Origin: Rhodophyticola sp017644125
GTDB lineage: Bacteria; Pseudomonadota; Alphaproteobacteria; Rhodobacterales; Rhodobacteraceae
Assembly: GCF_042140125.1 (NCBI RefSeq)
Contig: NZ_CP159473.1
Length of the DNA stretch: 64,000 nucleotides
Reading direction: 5' to 3' (one strand)
The notes beneath the pieces were generated by a model. The model was given only the letters and a program-made list of their open reading frames with translations. It searched no databases and was not told the DNA's origin. Position numbers and translations under genes: made by a program. This document shows, piece by piece, positions 23,665-32,537 of the stretch. Position 1 is the first letter of the stretch; every line of letters starts with the position of its first letter.

Positions 23665-25866
23665 ATGACTGACTTTACAATGAAAACCGACGCCGACGGC
23701 GTGGCCGTGATCACCTGGGACGTGGCCGGGAAATCGATGAATGTGCTGAGCCGGGACGCCTTCGAAATGGTGGAAACGCTGATCGATCAGGCCCTTGCCG
23801 ACGACGCGGTGAAAGGCATCGTCATCACCTCGGGCAAGGAAACCTTCGCCGGTGGGATGGATCTGAACGTGCTGGCCTCGATCCGTCAGGAAAGCGGCGA
23901 TGACCCGGCCAAGGGGCTGTTCGATTTCACCATGAACGGCCACCGGATCCTGCGCAAACTGGAACGCGCCGGGATGGACCCGAAAACCAACAAGGGCGGC
24001 AAGCCCGTCGCCTGCGCCATCACCGGCACCTGCATGGGCATCGGCACCGAAATCGCGCTTGCCTGTCATCGCCGCTTCATGGCCGACAATCCAAAGGCGA
24101 AGATCGGCCTGCCCGAAATCCTCGTCGGGATCTTCCCGGGCGGCGGGGGCACCACGCGCTATTCCCGCATGGTGGGCGCCATGGCCGCCGCGCCGGTGCT
24201 GCTGGAAGGCCGGACGCTCGACCCCGCCAAGGCGAAATCTGCGCAGCTGGTCGACGAGGTGGTGCCCGCCGGGGAGCTGCTTGAAAAGGCGAAGGAATGG
24301 GTTCTCTCGGCCACCGATGCCGATATCGTCAAACCTTGGGATCAGAAGGGCTGGAAAATGCCCGGCGGCGCGCCCTATCACCCGGCCGGCTTCATGACCT
24401 TCGTGGGCGCCAGCGCCATGATCAACGGCAAGACAAAGGGCGTCTACCCCGCGGCCAAGGCGCTTCTGTCTGCCGTGTACGAAGGCGCGCTGGTGCCCTT
24501 CGACACCGCGCTGGCGATCGAGGCGCGCTGGTTCACCTCGGTGCTGATGAACCCCTCCTCCTCGGCCATGATCCGCTCGCTCTTCATCAACAAGGAAGCC
24601 CTGGAAAAAGGGGCGAACCGTCCGGCGGTGGACGACCAGAAAGTGCGCAAGGTCGGCATCCTCGGCGCGGGCATGATGGGCGCGGGCATCGCCTATGTCT
24701 CGGCCAATGCGGGCATAGAGGTGGTGCTGATCGACAACGCGCAGGAGGCCGCGGACAAGGGCAAATCCTATTCCGCCGATCTTCTCGACAAGGGCATGGC
24801 CCGCAAGAAGGTCACGCAGGAGAAGAAAGATCAGGTTCTGGGCCGGATCACCGCCACGACGGATTATGCGGCACTTGACGGCTGCGATCTGATCGTGGAG
24901 GCGGTGTTCGAGGATGTCGGCGTCAAGGCCGAGGTCACCAAGAAAACCGAAGCCGTCATCCCCGAAGACGCGATTTTCGCCACCAACACCTCCACCCTGC
25001 CGATCACCGAACTCGCCAAGGCCAGCGCCCGGCCCGAGCAGTTCATCGGCATCCACTTCTTCTCGCCCGTCGACAAGATGATGCTGGTGGAGATCATCAG
25101 GGGCGAGAAAACCGGCGATGTGGCGGTGGCCAAGGCGCTCGATTTCGTACGCCAGATCCGTAAGACGCCCATCGTCGTCAACGACGCGCGCTTCTTCTAC
25201 GCCAACCGCTGCATCATTCCCTATATCAACGAGGGCATCCGGATGGTGAAGGAGGGCGTGGCCCCGGCCCTGATCGAAAATGCCGCCAAGCTGGTGGGGA
25301 TGCCGCTTGGACCCCTGCAACTGACCGATGAGACCTCCATCGATCTGGGCGTGAAGATCGCCAAGGCCACCAAGGCCGCAATGGGCGATGCCTATGATGA
25401 CAGCGTCGACGAGCTGCTGTTCTGGATGGAGGCGGAGGGTCGTCTCGGCCGCAAGGCGAATGCAGGGTTCTATGCCTATGACGACAAGGGCAAACGTCTG
25501 GGGCTCTGGGACGGGCTGGCGGACAAGTATCCGCTTGCAGAGGACCAGCCAGATCTGATCGAGGTCCAGCACCGGCTGCTCTTCGCCCAGGTGCTGGAGG
25601 CGGTCCGCGCGCTGGAGGACGAGGTGCTCATGGACATCCGCGAGGGCGATGTGGGCGCGATCCTGGGCTGGGGCTTCGCCCCCTGGTCGGGCGGGCCGTT
25701 CAGCTGGCTGGACATCCTCGGTGCGCCCTATGCCGCCGACCGTTGCGATCAGCTCACCAAGGCCTATGGCGCGCGCTTCACGACCCCGGATCTCCTGCGC
25801 GAGATGGCCGACAAGGGCCAGAGCTTCTATGGCCGCTTCGGCCCCGAGGCCAAAGCGGCCGCCTGA
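23665..25866 (+). CDS. 3-hydroxyacyl-CoA dehydrogenase / enoyl-CoA hydratase (FadB/FadJ-like)
   Basis: This 733-residue bifunctional enzyme has an N-terminal crotonase domain (GGMDLNVLAS near residue 70, GIGTEIALACHRRF, EILVGIFPGGGGTTR) and a C-terminal dehydrogenase with NAD motif VGILGAGMMGAGIAYVSANAG near residue 330 and GIHFFSPVDKM. It would carry out steps two and three of beta-oxidation, feeding the thiolase at 19585. Length and order match the family. Confidence 0.92.
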   Translation: MTDFTMKTDADGVAVITWDVAGKSMNVLSRDAFEMVETLIDQALADDAVKGIVITSGKETFAGGMDLNVLASIRQESGDDPAKGLFDFTMNGHRILRKLERAGMDPKTNKGGKPVACAITGTCMGIGTEIALACHRRFMADNPKAKIGLPEILVGIFPGGGGTTRYSRMVGAMAAAPVLLEGRTLDPAKAKSAQLVDEVVPAGELLEKAKEWVLSATDADIVKPWDQKGWKMPGGAPYHPAGFMTFVGASAMINGKTKGVYPAAKALLSAVYEGALVPFDTALAIEARWFTSVLMNPSSSAMIRSLFINKEALEKGANRPAVDDQKVRKVGILGAGMMGAGIAYVSANAGIEVVLIDNAQEAADKGKSYSADLLDKGMARKKVTQEKKDQVLGRITATTDYAALDGCDLIVEAVFEDVGVKAEVTKKTEAVIPEDAIFATNTSTLPITELAKASARPEQFIGIHFFSPVDKMMLVEIIRGEKTGDVAVAKALDFVRQIRKTPIVVNDARFFYANRCIIPYINEGIRMVKEGVAPALIENAAKLVGMPLGPLQLTDETSIDLGVKIAKATKAAMGDAYDDSVDELLFWMEAEGRLGRKANAGFYAYDDKGKRLGLWDGLADKYPLAEDQPDLIEVQHRLLFAQVLEAVRALEDEVLMDIREGDVGAILGWGFAPWSGGPFSWLDILGAPYAADRCDQLTKAYGARFTTPDLLREMADKGQSFYGRFGPEAKAAA

Positions 25867-25886
25867 CCGGCACCGGTTCGAAAAAA

Positions 25887-25913
25887 CGCGCTCCCGGTAC
25901 GACCGGGGGCGCG
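25887..25913. terminator. Strong hairpin after fadB-like gene, best oriented leftward
   Basis: A 12-base stem (CGCGCTCCCGGT with its complement, 25902-25913) closes on a three-base loop. Six A residues lie before it, which become a U-tract only for a minus-strand transcript; the plus side lacks a U-run. It could still end fadB transcription, but its polarity suggests blocking antisense transcription. Confidence 0.6.
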
Positions 25914-26051
25914 GGTTGCGGTTGTGTTACGGGATCGCGGTGAAACCTCAGTCTGATCCCGGAACATCCCCTCTCGCGCCCTTCCATTCATGCGTGCCGC
26001 GTGCAACCGGAACGCGCCCCGGTTACCGTGGCGCCGGGGGCGTGGCGAGAT

Positions 26052-26065
26052 GGATCGAACGATCC
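26052..26065. repeat. Small perfect palindrome upstream of acyl-CoA synthetase
   Basis: GGATCG-AA-CGATCC lies 86 bases upstream of the next start codon. It is a plausible operator, but nothing in the sequence names the protein that binds it. Confidence 0.35.
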
Positions 26066-26150
26066 CCAAAGCGGCCCGTCTTCCCTTTCCACCTGCCCTC
26101 TGCCATCTAATACTGCCACTACATCGCAGGGTTCAGGGGGGAGATGTTCG

Positions 26151-27782
26151 ATGGGCTGGATGAAGGACGAAACCGGGCTGGAGAAGCGCCCGGCAAACCA
26201 TGTGCCGCTCACCCCGTTGTCTCACCTCGCGCGGGCGGCCTCGGTGTTTCCGACGCGCGAGGCGCTGGTCTATGGCGATTTTCGCATCACCTATGCGGAG
26301 TATCATGCGCGGGTCTCCCGCCTTGCATCGGCCCTTGCAAAACGCGGCGTGGCGCCGGGCGATGTGGTGGCCGCGATGCTTCCCAACATCCCCGCCCATG
26401 TGGAGGCGCATTTCGGCGTTCCGGCCGCGGGGGCGGTGTTGAACAGCATCAATATCCGCCTCGATCCCGGCACGATCAGCTACATCCTCGATCATGGCGA
26501 AGCGAAGGTCGTTCTGGCCGATACCCAGTTCCTGACGGTGCTGGAGGCCGCCATCGGCGCGATGGAGGGCGAGCAGCCGCTGATTGTCGAGGTGCCGGAC
26601 GAACAGGCCGGGTATCATGCCTCCGGCCGGCATCTCACCTATGACGCGCTTCTGGCCGAAGGGGATGCAGAGGCCCCCTGGATCATGCCCCAAGACGAAT
26701 GGGAAAGCATCGCGCTCAACTACACATCGGGCACCACCGGGCGGCCCAAGGGCGTGGTCTATCACCACCGGGGCGCCTATCTGATCACGCTTGGCACACC
26801 GATTTCCTGGCGGATGACGCTTTACCCCCGCTATCTGACCATCGTGCCCCTGTTCCATTGCAACAACTGGTGCCATGTCTGGGCGATGCCGGCGCTTGGC
26901 GGAACAACCGTCTGCTGCCGCGAGATCACCGCAAAGAACATCTATGACGCCATCGCCGATGAGGGCGTGACCCATTTCGGCGGTGCGCCGATCGTACTGA
27001 ACATGATCGTCAATGCGCGCGAGGACGAGCGGCGGAGTTTTGATCACGTGGTGGAGGTCTTCACCGCGGGCGCACCGCCGGCGGCAGCCACGCTGGCCGC
27101 GATCGAAACGATCGGCTTCAACGTCACCCAGGTCTATGGCCTGACCGAGGTGTATGGCCCGGCCACCGAATGCACCTGGCAGGATGGGCTTTGGGATGAT
27201 CTGCCGCCCGATACCCGCGCGGCGATCAAGGCACGGCAGGGAGTGGCCTTTCCGAACATGGACCACGTGACCGTGATGGACCCCGAGACGATGGCGCAGA
27301 TCCCGATGGACGGCGCCGCATTGGGGGAGATCGTGATGCGCGGCAACTCGGTGATGAAAGGGTATTACAAGAACCCGCGCGCCACCGCAGAGGCCTTTGC
27401 GGGCGGCTATTTCCACACCGGCGACATCGCCGTGCAACACCCCGACAGCTATGTGCAGATCGCCGACCGGGCAAAGGACATCATCATTTCAGGCGGCGAA
27501 AATGTCAGTTCCGTCGAAGTGGAGGGCGCGTTGATGCATCATCCGGCCGTGTCGCTTTGTGCCGTCGTCGCCAAGCCGGACGAGAAATGGGGCGAGGTGC
27601 CATGCGCCTTCGTGGAGCTGAAAGAGGGCGCGCGCGCCACCGAGGCGGAGCTGATCGCCTTTGTCCGTGAGCGTCTGGCAGGGTTCAAGACACCCAAACA
27701 TGTGGTGTTTGCCGACCTGCCCAAGACCTCGACGGGCAAGATCCAGAAATTTGAACTCAGGCAGCAGGCCAAAACGCTCTGA
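26151..27782 (+). CDS. Acyl-CoA synthetase (AMP-binding, medium/long chain type)
   Basis: This 543-residue ANL ligase has the P-loop YTSGTTGRPKGVVYHH near residue 190, the adenine motif QVYGLTEVYGP, YFHTGDIAV and the C-terminal lysine motif PKTSTGKIQKFELR. It would activate a fatty or branched acid for the preceding beta-oxidation enzymes. The ATG at 26151 is preceded by GGGGGGAG; longer frames upstream lack this. It has its own promoter region (25914-26150). Confidence 0.9.
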   Translation: MGWMKDETGLEKRPANHVPLTPLSHLARAASVFPTREALVYGDFRITYAEYHARVSRLASALAKRGVAPGDVVAAMLPNIPAHVEAHFGVPAAGAVLNSINIRLDPGTISYILDHGEAKVVLADTQFLTVLEAAIGAMEGEQPLIVEVPDEQAGYHASGRHLTYDALLAEGDAEAPWIMPQDEWESIALNYTSGTTGRPKGVVYHHRGAYLITLGTPISWRMTLYPRYLTIVPLFHCNNWCHVWAMPALGGTTVCCREITAKNIYDAIADEGVTHFGGAPIVLNMIVNAREDERRSFDHVVEVFTAGAPPAAATLAAIETIGFNVTQVYGLTEVYGPATECTWQDGLWDDLPPDTRAAIKARQGVAFPNMDHVTVMDPETMAQIPMDGAALGEIVMRGNSVMKGYYKNPRATAEAFAGGYFHTGDIAVQHPDSYVQIADRAKDIIISGGENVSSVEVEGALMHHPAVSLCAVVAKPDEKWGEVPCAFVELKEGARATEAELIAFVRERLAGFKTPKHVVFADLPKTSTGKIQKFELRQQAKTL

Positions 27783-27785
27783 AAT

Positions 27786-27803
27786 CTCCGGCTTGATCCG
27801 GAG
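27786..27803 (+). terminator. Short hairpin after acyl-CoA synthetase
   Basis: CTCCGG and CCGGAG surround a CTTGAT loop three bases past the stop. The stem is only six pairs and no U-run follows, so this is a weak terminator at best. Confidence 0.35.
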
Positions 27804-27850
27804 CCCGCCGCAGACTACCTCTGAACCAGCAGATGAGGAGCCCCGGTTCG

Positions 27851-27958
27851 ATGACGATTTTCCACAAGACACCCGCGACGCGTTTTTCTGTCCTTGTGGA
27901 AATGACCTCTCATGCCTGCGACGATCCAGCTTTCGAACCTGTCCTGGTCCACACCTGA
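27851..27958 (+). CDS. Candidate leader peptide upstream of the ABC-F gene
   Basis: A 35-codon frame starts at ATG 27851 with GAGGAG ten bases before it, and ends inside the ABC-F gene in a different frame. The ABC-F start at 27912 itself has no clear ribosome site. Short leader ORFs regulate several ABC-F resistance genes through ribosome stalling, so this could set ABC-F translation. The peptide begins MTIFHKTPATRFSVLVE. Confidence 0.4.
   Translation: MTIFHKTPATRFSVLVEMTSHACDDPAFEPVLVHT
27859..27902 (+). repeat. Long-range inverted repeat in the ABC-F leader
   Basis: TTTCCACAAG (27859-27868) and CTTGTGGAAA (27893-27902) are perfect ten-base arms 24 bases apart. The right arm contains the only purine-rich segment before the ABC-F start (GTGGAAA), so the folded RNA would hide it. 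This is the arrangement expected of a translational attenuator. Confidence 0.55.
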
Positions 27959-29489
27959 CGGCCAGTCCCTCTTCACCGATCTCAACCTGCTATTCGGGCC
28001 CGTTCGCACCGGCCTTGTCGGCCGCAACGGCGTGGGCAAGACCACGCTTCTGCGTCTGATGCAGGGTGCCTTGCAGCCCCGCTCCGGCCAGATCACCTGC
28101 GACGGCGCCATCGCAGTTCTTGCCCAGCAGACGGAGCCGCGCCCGGGCGAGACCATCGCCGATCTGTTCGATGCCCGCGCCGCTCTTGCCCTGTTGACCC
28201 GGGCGGAGGCCGGGCTGGCGACCACGGCGGAACTGGCCAGCGCCGACTGGACGCTTGAGGCGCGGATCGCGGCGGCGCTGTCCCGGTTCGATCTGTCGGT
28301 CCCCCTCGACACCCCGCTGGCGCAGCTGTCGGGCGGGCAGCAGACCCGCGCGGCGCTGGCCGCGCTGACCTTTGGCGCGCCCGACATGCTGCTTCTGGAT
28401 GAACCGACCAACAATCTCGATACGGGTGGGCGCATGGCCCTGATGGATCTGCTGCACGGCTGGCACGGCGGCGCCATCATCGTCAGCCATGACCGTGATC
28501 TTCTTGAAATCATGGATGCAATCGTGGAGTTGACCACCCTTGGTGCCACGACCTATGGCGGGAATTACAGCGCATATCGGGCGCAGAAGGACGTCGAACT
28601 GGCCGCGGCAACCCGCGATCTGGATATCGCCCAACGGCATCTGGCCCAGACCGGGCGGAGGCGGCAGACCGCCCTTGAGCGCAAGGCCCGCAAGGACCGC
28701 TACGGGCGGGCCAAGCGGCGCAACGGAAGCATTCCCAAGATCTCCGCCGACAAGGCCAAGGCCCGCGCCGAGGCGACCGCAGGCGCCCTTGCGCGACTGG
28801 CCGAAAAGCAGGCCGATGCCGCGCAGGCCGCGGTGACGGAGGCGGCCGCCCGCGTTGAACGCCTGACCCCGCTGGCGGTGCATCTTCCGCCGACGGGGCT
28901 GGCGAAAGGGCAAACGGTGCTGCGCGTCGAGGATCTGACCGGCGGGTTCGATCCCGCAGCACCTGTCATCCGCAATCTGTCGCTCCAGATCACCGGCCCC
29001 GAACGGCTTGCCCTGACCGGTGCGAACGGGGCAGGAAAATCGACGCTCCTGCACATGGTGACGGGCGCGCTGACCCCGCACTCCGGAACGGTCGCCATCG
29101 TCCCGGATCACGCCTTTCTGGACCAGAATGTCGAGCTGCTGGACCCCGCGCTCTCCCTGCGTGACAACTTTCGGGCCCTGAACCCGCAGGCCGACGAAAA
29201 CGCCTGTCGCGCGGCGCTCGCCCGGTTCCTGTTTCGCGGAGATGCGGCCTTGCAGTCTGTGGGCAGGCTCAGCGGCGGCCAGATGCTGCGCGCCGGACTT
29301 GCCTGCATCCTGGGCCGCAGCCGCCTGCCACGGCTTCTGATCCTGGATGAACCCACCAATCATCTGGACCTTGACGCGATCACCGCGATCGAGGCCGGGC
29401 TGGCGGCCTATGACGGCGCGCTTCTTGTCGTCAGCCATGAGGACGCCTTTTTGCGAAACATCGGCGTCACGCGCCGGATCGAGCTTTAA
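27912..29489 (+). CDS. ABC-F family ATPase, first copy
   Basis: This 525-residue protein has two ABC domains and no membrane segment. The first shows GRNGVGKTT, LSGGQQTRAAL and LLLDEPTNNLD; the second GANGAGKST, LSGGQMLRAGL and LILDEPTNHLD. A basic linker lies between them (residues about 235-305). ABC-F proteins bind the ribosomal E site, and some confer antibiotic resistance. The unusual leader suggests regulated expression. Exact subgroup undetermined. Confidence 0.9.
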   Translation: MPATIQLSNLSWSTPDGQSLFTDLNLLFGPVRTGLVGRNGVGKTTLLRLMQGALQPRSGQITCDGAIAVLAQQTEPRPGETIADLFDARAALALLTRAEAGLATTAELASADWTLEARIAAALSRFDLSVPLDTPLAQLSGGQQTRAALAALTFGAPDMLLLDEPTNNLDTGGRMALMDLLHGWHGGAIIVSHDRDLLEIMDAIVELTTLGATTYGGNYSAYRAQKDVELAAATRDLDIAQRHLAQTGRRRQTALERKARKDRYGRAKRRNGSIPKISADKAKARAEATAGALARLAEKQADAAQAAVTEAAARVERLTPLAVHLPPTGLAKGQTVLRVEDLTGGFDPAAPVIRNLSLQITGPERLALTGANGAGKSTLLHMVTGALTPHSGTVAIVPDHAFLDQNVELLDPALSLRDNFRALNPQADENACRAALARFLFRGDAALQSVGRLSGGQMLRAGLACILGRSRLPRLLILDEPTNHLDLDAITAIEAGLAAYDGALLVVSHEDAFLRNIGVTRRIEL

Positions 29490-29549
29490 GTTGAGCGGGT
29501 TTTCGCCATCGGCTATCCTTCCTGCAAAACAACGGGCAGTAGATCTGGC

Positions 29550-30566
29550 ATGACGGTGCTTACCGAATATCAGCGGCTGGAGGCGACCGGCCTCTGGCGC
29601 GAGACCGAGGACAGTCAGCGCCGCGAGGTACTGGTGTCTCTCGGCGACGCGACGCTGATGATCTCCACGCTCAGCGAAACCGCCCTTTCCCATTGGTCGC
29701 TGCCCGCCATCGAACGGCTGAACCCCGGAAAGACGCCCGCCCTTTACGCCCCCGACACCCAGGCCGACGAGATCCTTGAACTGAGCGAACCCGAGATGAT
29801 CGCCGCCATTGAAAAGGTGCGCGGCGTGATCGAACGGTCGCGGCCCCATCCGGGCCGGCTGCGGCTGGTTCTGGGCGCCCTGATCAGCCTCGTGATCGTC
29901 ATGGCCGTGATCTTCTGGCTGCCGGGCGCGCTTCTGCGGCAGACCGCCGCCGTGCTGCCCGACGCGAAACGGGCGGAGCTCGGGCGTCAGATCCTGGCCG
30001 AAATGGCAACGTTGGCCGGGCGCCCCTGCGGCGACACGGCCGGCGTGCGGGCTCTGGCGGGCCTTGCGCGCGAAACCCTTGGACCTGACGCGCCAAGGCT
30101 GGTGGTGCTCCCGTCGTCCGTCCCGGGGAGCGCCCATTTGCCGGGGGATATCATCGTTCTCAACCGGTCCCTTGTGGAGGATTACGAAACGCCGGAGGTT
30201 CTGGCCGGCTATCTTCTGGCCGAGGATGAGCGCCGGGCAATGCAGGACCCCGCCGCCCGGCTTCTGAAGGAGGCCGGGCTGGTCGCCACATTCCGCATGC
30301 TGACCACGGGCGAGATCGACCCGCGCCATCTCCATGCCCATGCCGCCACGCTTCTGACACGCACCCCGCAGCCCGTCACGGACGACGCGCTTCTGGCCCG
30401 TTTCGCCGCGGCGGAGCTGTCATCGGAACCCTATGCCTTCGCGCTTGATCTGTCCGGCGAAACGACACTTCCGCTGATTGAGGGGGATCCGATGCGCGCC
30501 CGCCTGCGTGCGCCGCTGATGCCCGACGAAAGCTGGGTCGCCCTGCAGCAGATCTGCGGCGGCTGA
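29550..30566 (+). CDS. Membrane-anchored protein resembling M48 peptidases but lacking HEXXH
   Basis: This 338-residue protein has one transmembrane helix (about residues 113-131, LVLGALISLVIVMAVIFWLP). The C-terminal region has an M48-like layout in which DIIVLNRSLVEDYETPEVLAGYLLAEDERRA stands where the zinc motif HEXXH is expected. The metal ligands are missing, so it is probably a pseudoenzyme. The M48 resemblance is my reading of the pattern, not a proven homology. Confidence 0.65.
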   Translation: MTVLTEYQRLEATGLWRETEDSQRREVLVSLGDATLMISTLSETALSHWSLPAIERLNPGKTPALYAPDTQADEILELSEPEMIAAIEKVRGVIERSRPHPGRLRLVLGALISLVIVMAVIFWLPGALLRQTAAVLPDAKRAELGRQILAEMATLAGRPCGDTAGVRALAGLARETLGPDAPRLVVLPSSVPGSAHLPGDIIVLNRSLVEDYETPEVLAGYLLAEDERRAMQDPAARLLKEAGLVATFRMLTTGEIDPRHLHAHAATLLTRTPQPVTDDALLARFAAAELSSEPYAFALDLSGETTLPLIEGDPMRARLRAPLMPDESWVALQQICGG

Positions 30567-30588
30567 TCCGGGCCGGAACCCACGCCCC

Positions 30589-31836
30589 TCAGCGCCGCGT
30601 GACCGCGCCGCCGAACCCGGCGCCACGCGCGGTCTGCAACGCACGGTCCAGCGTGGCGCTGTCGCCATAGGGGCCGGCCAACACCACATAGGTCGTGCCC
30701 CCGCCACGTTGGGACAGACCGATGCTGGCCCCCAATCCACGCGCCGCCAGATGGTCGCGGGCAAGTCTCGCATCCGCCTGGCTGCCATACCGCCCGACCA
30801 GCACGAAGCGGTGGCCCGGCGCCCTGTCGACATCGTCGGGCGCTGCGGCGGTCGGGGCACGGGGCGCCGTTACCGTCCGCGTCCGCGTCACCGGTGTGCG
30901 GCTGGAGGCGGTCGGGGCCACACGCGGCACCAGCATCACATCATCGGCCGCATGGGCACGGGGCGTGTTCTGCCCGCGCAGGATCGGCGTGGAATAGACG
31001 GTGCCACCCTGGCTCGGCGACCATTCGACCGCCCGGCGGGGCACCTCATCGGTCCAGATCATGCTCATCTGGGCGTCTCCAAGGGCCGTTTGCGGCCCGC
31101 GATTGGGGTTCAGCCGCCCATCCTCCCACGCCGCGCGATAGCCGGGCGGAATGACCGGCTGGACGGGTCGCACCACCGCCGCGGAGGTGCCTGCCACCTG
31201 TCCGATGGCCGGGCCGCCGCCGGGATGGTGGGGCTGCGGGCCGCAGCGCACCCCCTCGCCGCGCAGGTAGCGCTGATCGGCGGCGGGGAAATTCGGGCAT
31301 CCGCTCGCCACCGTCCGGCCGGCGGGCGAAGGTCCGGCCGACGCGGCGGCCGTTGCCGCGACGGGCTCCTGCAGGATCGTCGTCGTGGTGCGCGGGGTAC
31401 TGGGGGTGGATGCCCCCGCGGTGTTCGCCGAACCGGCGGGCCGGAACACCTGCCCCGTCGTGCCGGTGCCGGGCCGGGGCGCGGCCGATGCGGTTGTGGC
31501 CGCGGGGGCCGTGCGAACAACCTCGGGCGCGGCCCGCGGCGCGGCGGCGGCGGGCGCGGCTGCCGCGCGGGTGTCGAGCGAGGGGGTATAGCCGCAAAGC
31601 ACCTGGCGCGACCGGCTGACCCGTGGCACCCAGGTGGTGTTGCCGCCAAAACCCGCGCGGATGAAGACGCAGCCCCGGCTGTCCACATATTGATTGGCGG
31701 TATAGCTGGCCGGCGGCACCTCTGCCGGCCCGCCCACATCGGAGACGGATTGAGCGGCCCCCGGCACGGCCAGGCCAAGCCCCAAGGCAAGGGTCAACGC
31801 AAGACAAACCGGAACAGCAATTGGCAAAACACGCAT
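30589..31836 (-). CDS. SPOR-domain envelope protein, proline/alanine/threonine-rich
   Basis: This 415-residue protein has a signal peptide, then a cysteine-bearing globular part (VDSRGCVFIRAGFGG). A long low-complexity Ala/Pro/Thr stretch lies around residues 90-330. A C-terminal SPOR domain (about residues 345-415, FVLVGRYGSQADARLARDHL) would bind denuded septal peptidoglycan. The ATG at 31836 follows GGGGAATCC; the upstream frame start is a TTG. It points away from upp. A role in cell division or envelope maintenance is likely. Confidence 0.82.
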   Translation of the reverse strand: MRVLPIAVPVCLALTLALGLGLAVPGAAQSVSDVGGPAEVPPASYTANQYVDSRGCVFIRAGFGGNTTWVPRVSRSRQVLCGYTPSLDTRAAAAPAAAAPRAAPEVVRTAPAATTASAAPRPGTGTTGQVFRPAGSANTAGASTPSTPRTTTTILQEPVAATAAASAGPSPAGRTVASGCPNFPAADQRYLRGEGVRCGPQPHHPGGGPAIGQVAGTSAAVVRPVQPVIPPGYRAAWEDGRLNPNRGPQTALGDAQMSMIWTDEVPRRAVEWSPSQGGTVYSTPILRGQNTPRAHAADDVMLVPRVAPTASSRTPVTRTRTVTAPRAPTAAAPDDVDRAPGHRFVLVGRYGSQADARLARDHLAARGLGASIGLSQRGGGTTYVVLAGPYGDSATLDRALQTARGAGFGGAVTRR

Positions 31837-31904
31837 CGGATTCCCCAAGAATCTTGGCAGAAACTGTGACGGAGGATTGTTTTCAAGTAAAGAACTGAAA
31901 TCGC

Positions 31905-32537
31905 TTATTTTGTGCCGAACATCCGGTCACCCGCATCCCCTAGACCCGGAACGATGTATCCCTTTTCGTTCAGATGGCTGTCCAGCGCGGCGGTCACAAT
32001 CGGGACGTCGGGATGCGCCTCCTTCATCCGGGCCACACCTTCGGGCGCAGCCAGAAGGCAAAGGAACCGGATATTGGTGGCGCCCGCCTCCTTCAGCAGA
32101 TCGATCGCCGCGGCAGAGGAATTGCCCGTGGCCAGCATCGGGTCGACCGCGATCACCAGCCGGTCCTCAAGCTCCGTGGGTACCTTGAAATAGTATTGAA
32201 CCGGTTGCAGCGTTTCCTCGTCCCGGTAGAGCCCGACAAAGCCCACCCTCGCCGACGGGATCAACTCCAGTATCCCGTCCAGAAGCCCGTTACCCGCCCG
32301 CAAGATCGACACCAGCGCCAGTTTCTTGCCCGCCAGCACCGGCGCATCCATCCGCTCCAGCGGCGTCTCGATGGACCGGGTCGTCATCGGCAGGCCCCGG
32401 GTGACCTCGTAGGCCAGCAAAAGGCTGATCTCGCGCAGCAATTGCCGGAAAACGGCCGTGGAGGTGCCGGTTTCCCGCATCAATGTCAGCTTGTGCTGCA
32501 CCAGCGGGTGCTCGACGATATTCAGGTGGTCGCTCAT
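31905..32537 (-). CDS. upp: Uracil phosphoribosyltransferase
   Basis: This 210-residue enzyme makes UMP from uracil and PRPP. The PRPP-binding loop is DPMLATGNSSAAAI; ILRAGNGLLDG and the C-terminal IVPGLGDAGDRMFGTK are typical. It overlaps add by an ATGA junction and is the last gene of the nucleoside-salvage operon. Confidence 0.95.
   Translation of the reverse strand: MSDHLNIVEHPLVQHKLTLMRETGTSTAVFRQLLREISLLLAYEVTRGLPMTTRSIETPLERMDAPVLAGKKLALVSILRAGNGLLDGILELIPSARVGFVGLYRDEETLQPVQYYFKVPTELEDRLVIAVDPMLATGNSSAAAIDLLKEAGATNIRFLCLLAAPEGVARMKEAHPDVPIVTAALDSHLNEKGYIVPGLGDAGDRMFGTK

Noticed and set aside
23584..25572. 662-codon open frame on the minus strand
   Set aside because: It is antisense to the fadB-like gene and has no domain signature.
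26001..26150. N-terminal extension of the acyl-CoA synthetase to 26001
   Set aside because: The GGGGGGAG ribosome site sets the start at 26151, and the extension has no family counterpart.
27990..30341. 783-codon open frame on the minus strand
   Set aside because: It is antisense to the ABC-F gene and the M48-like gene, with no recognisable domain and shadow-type composition.
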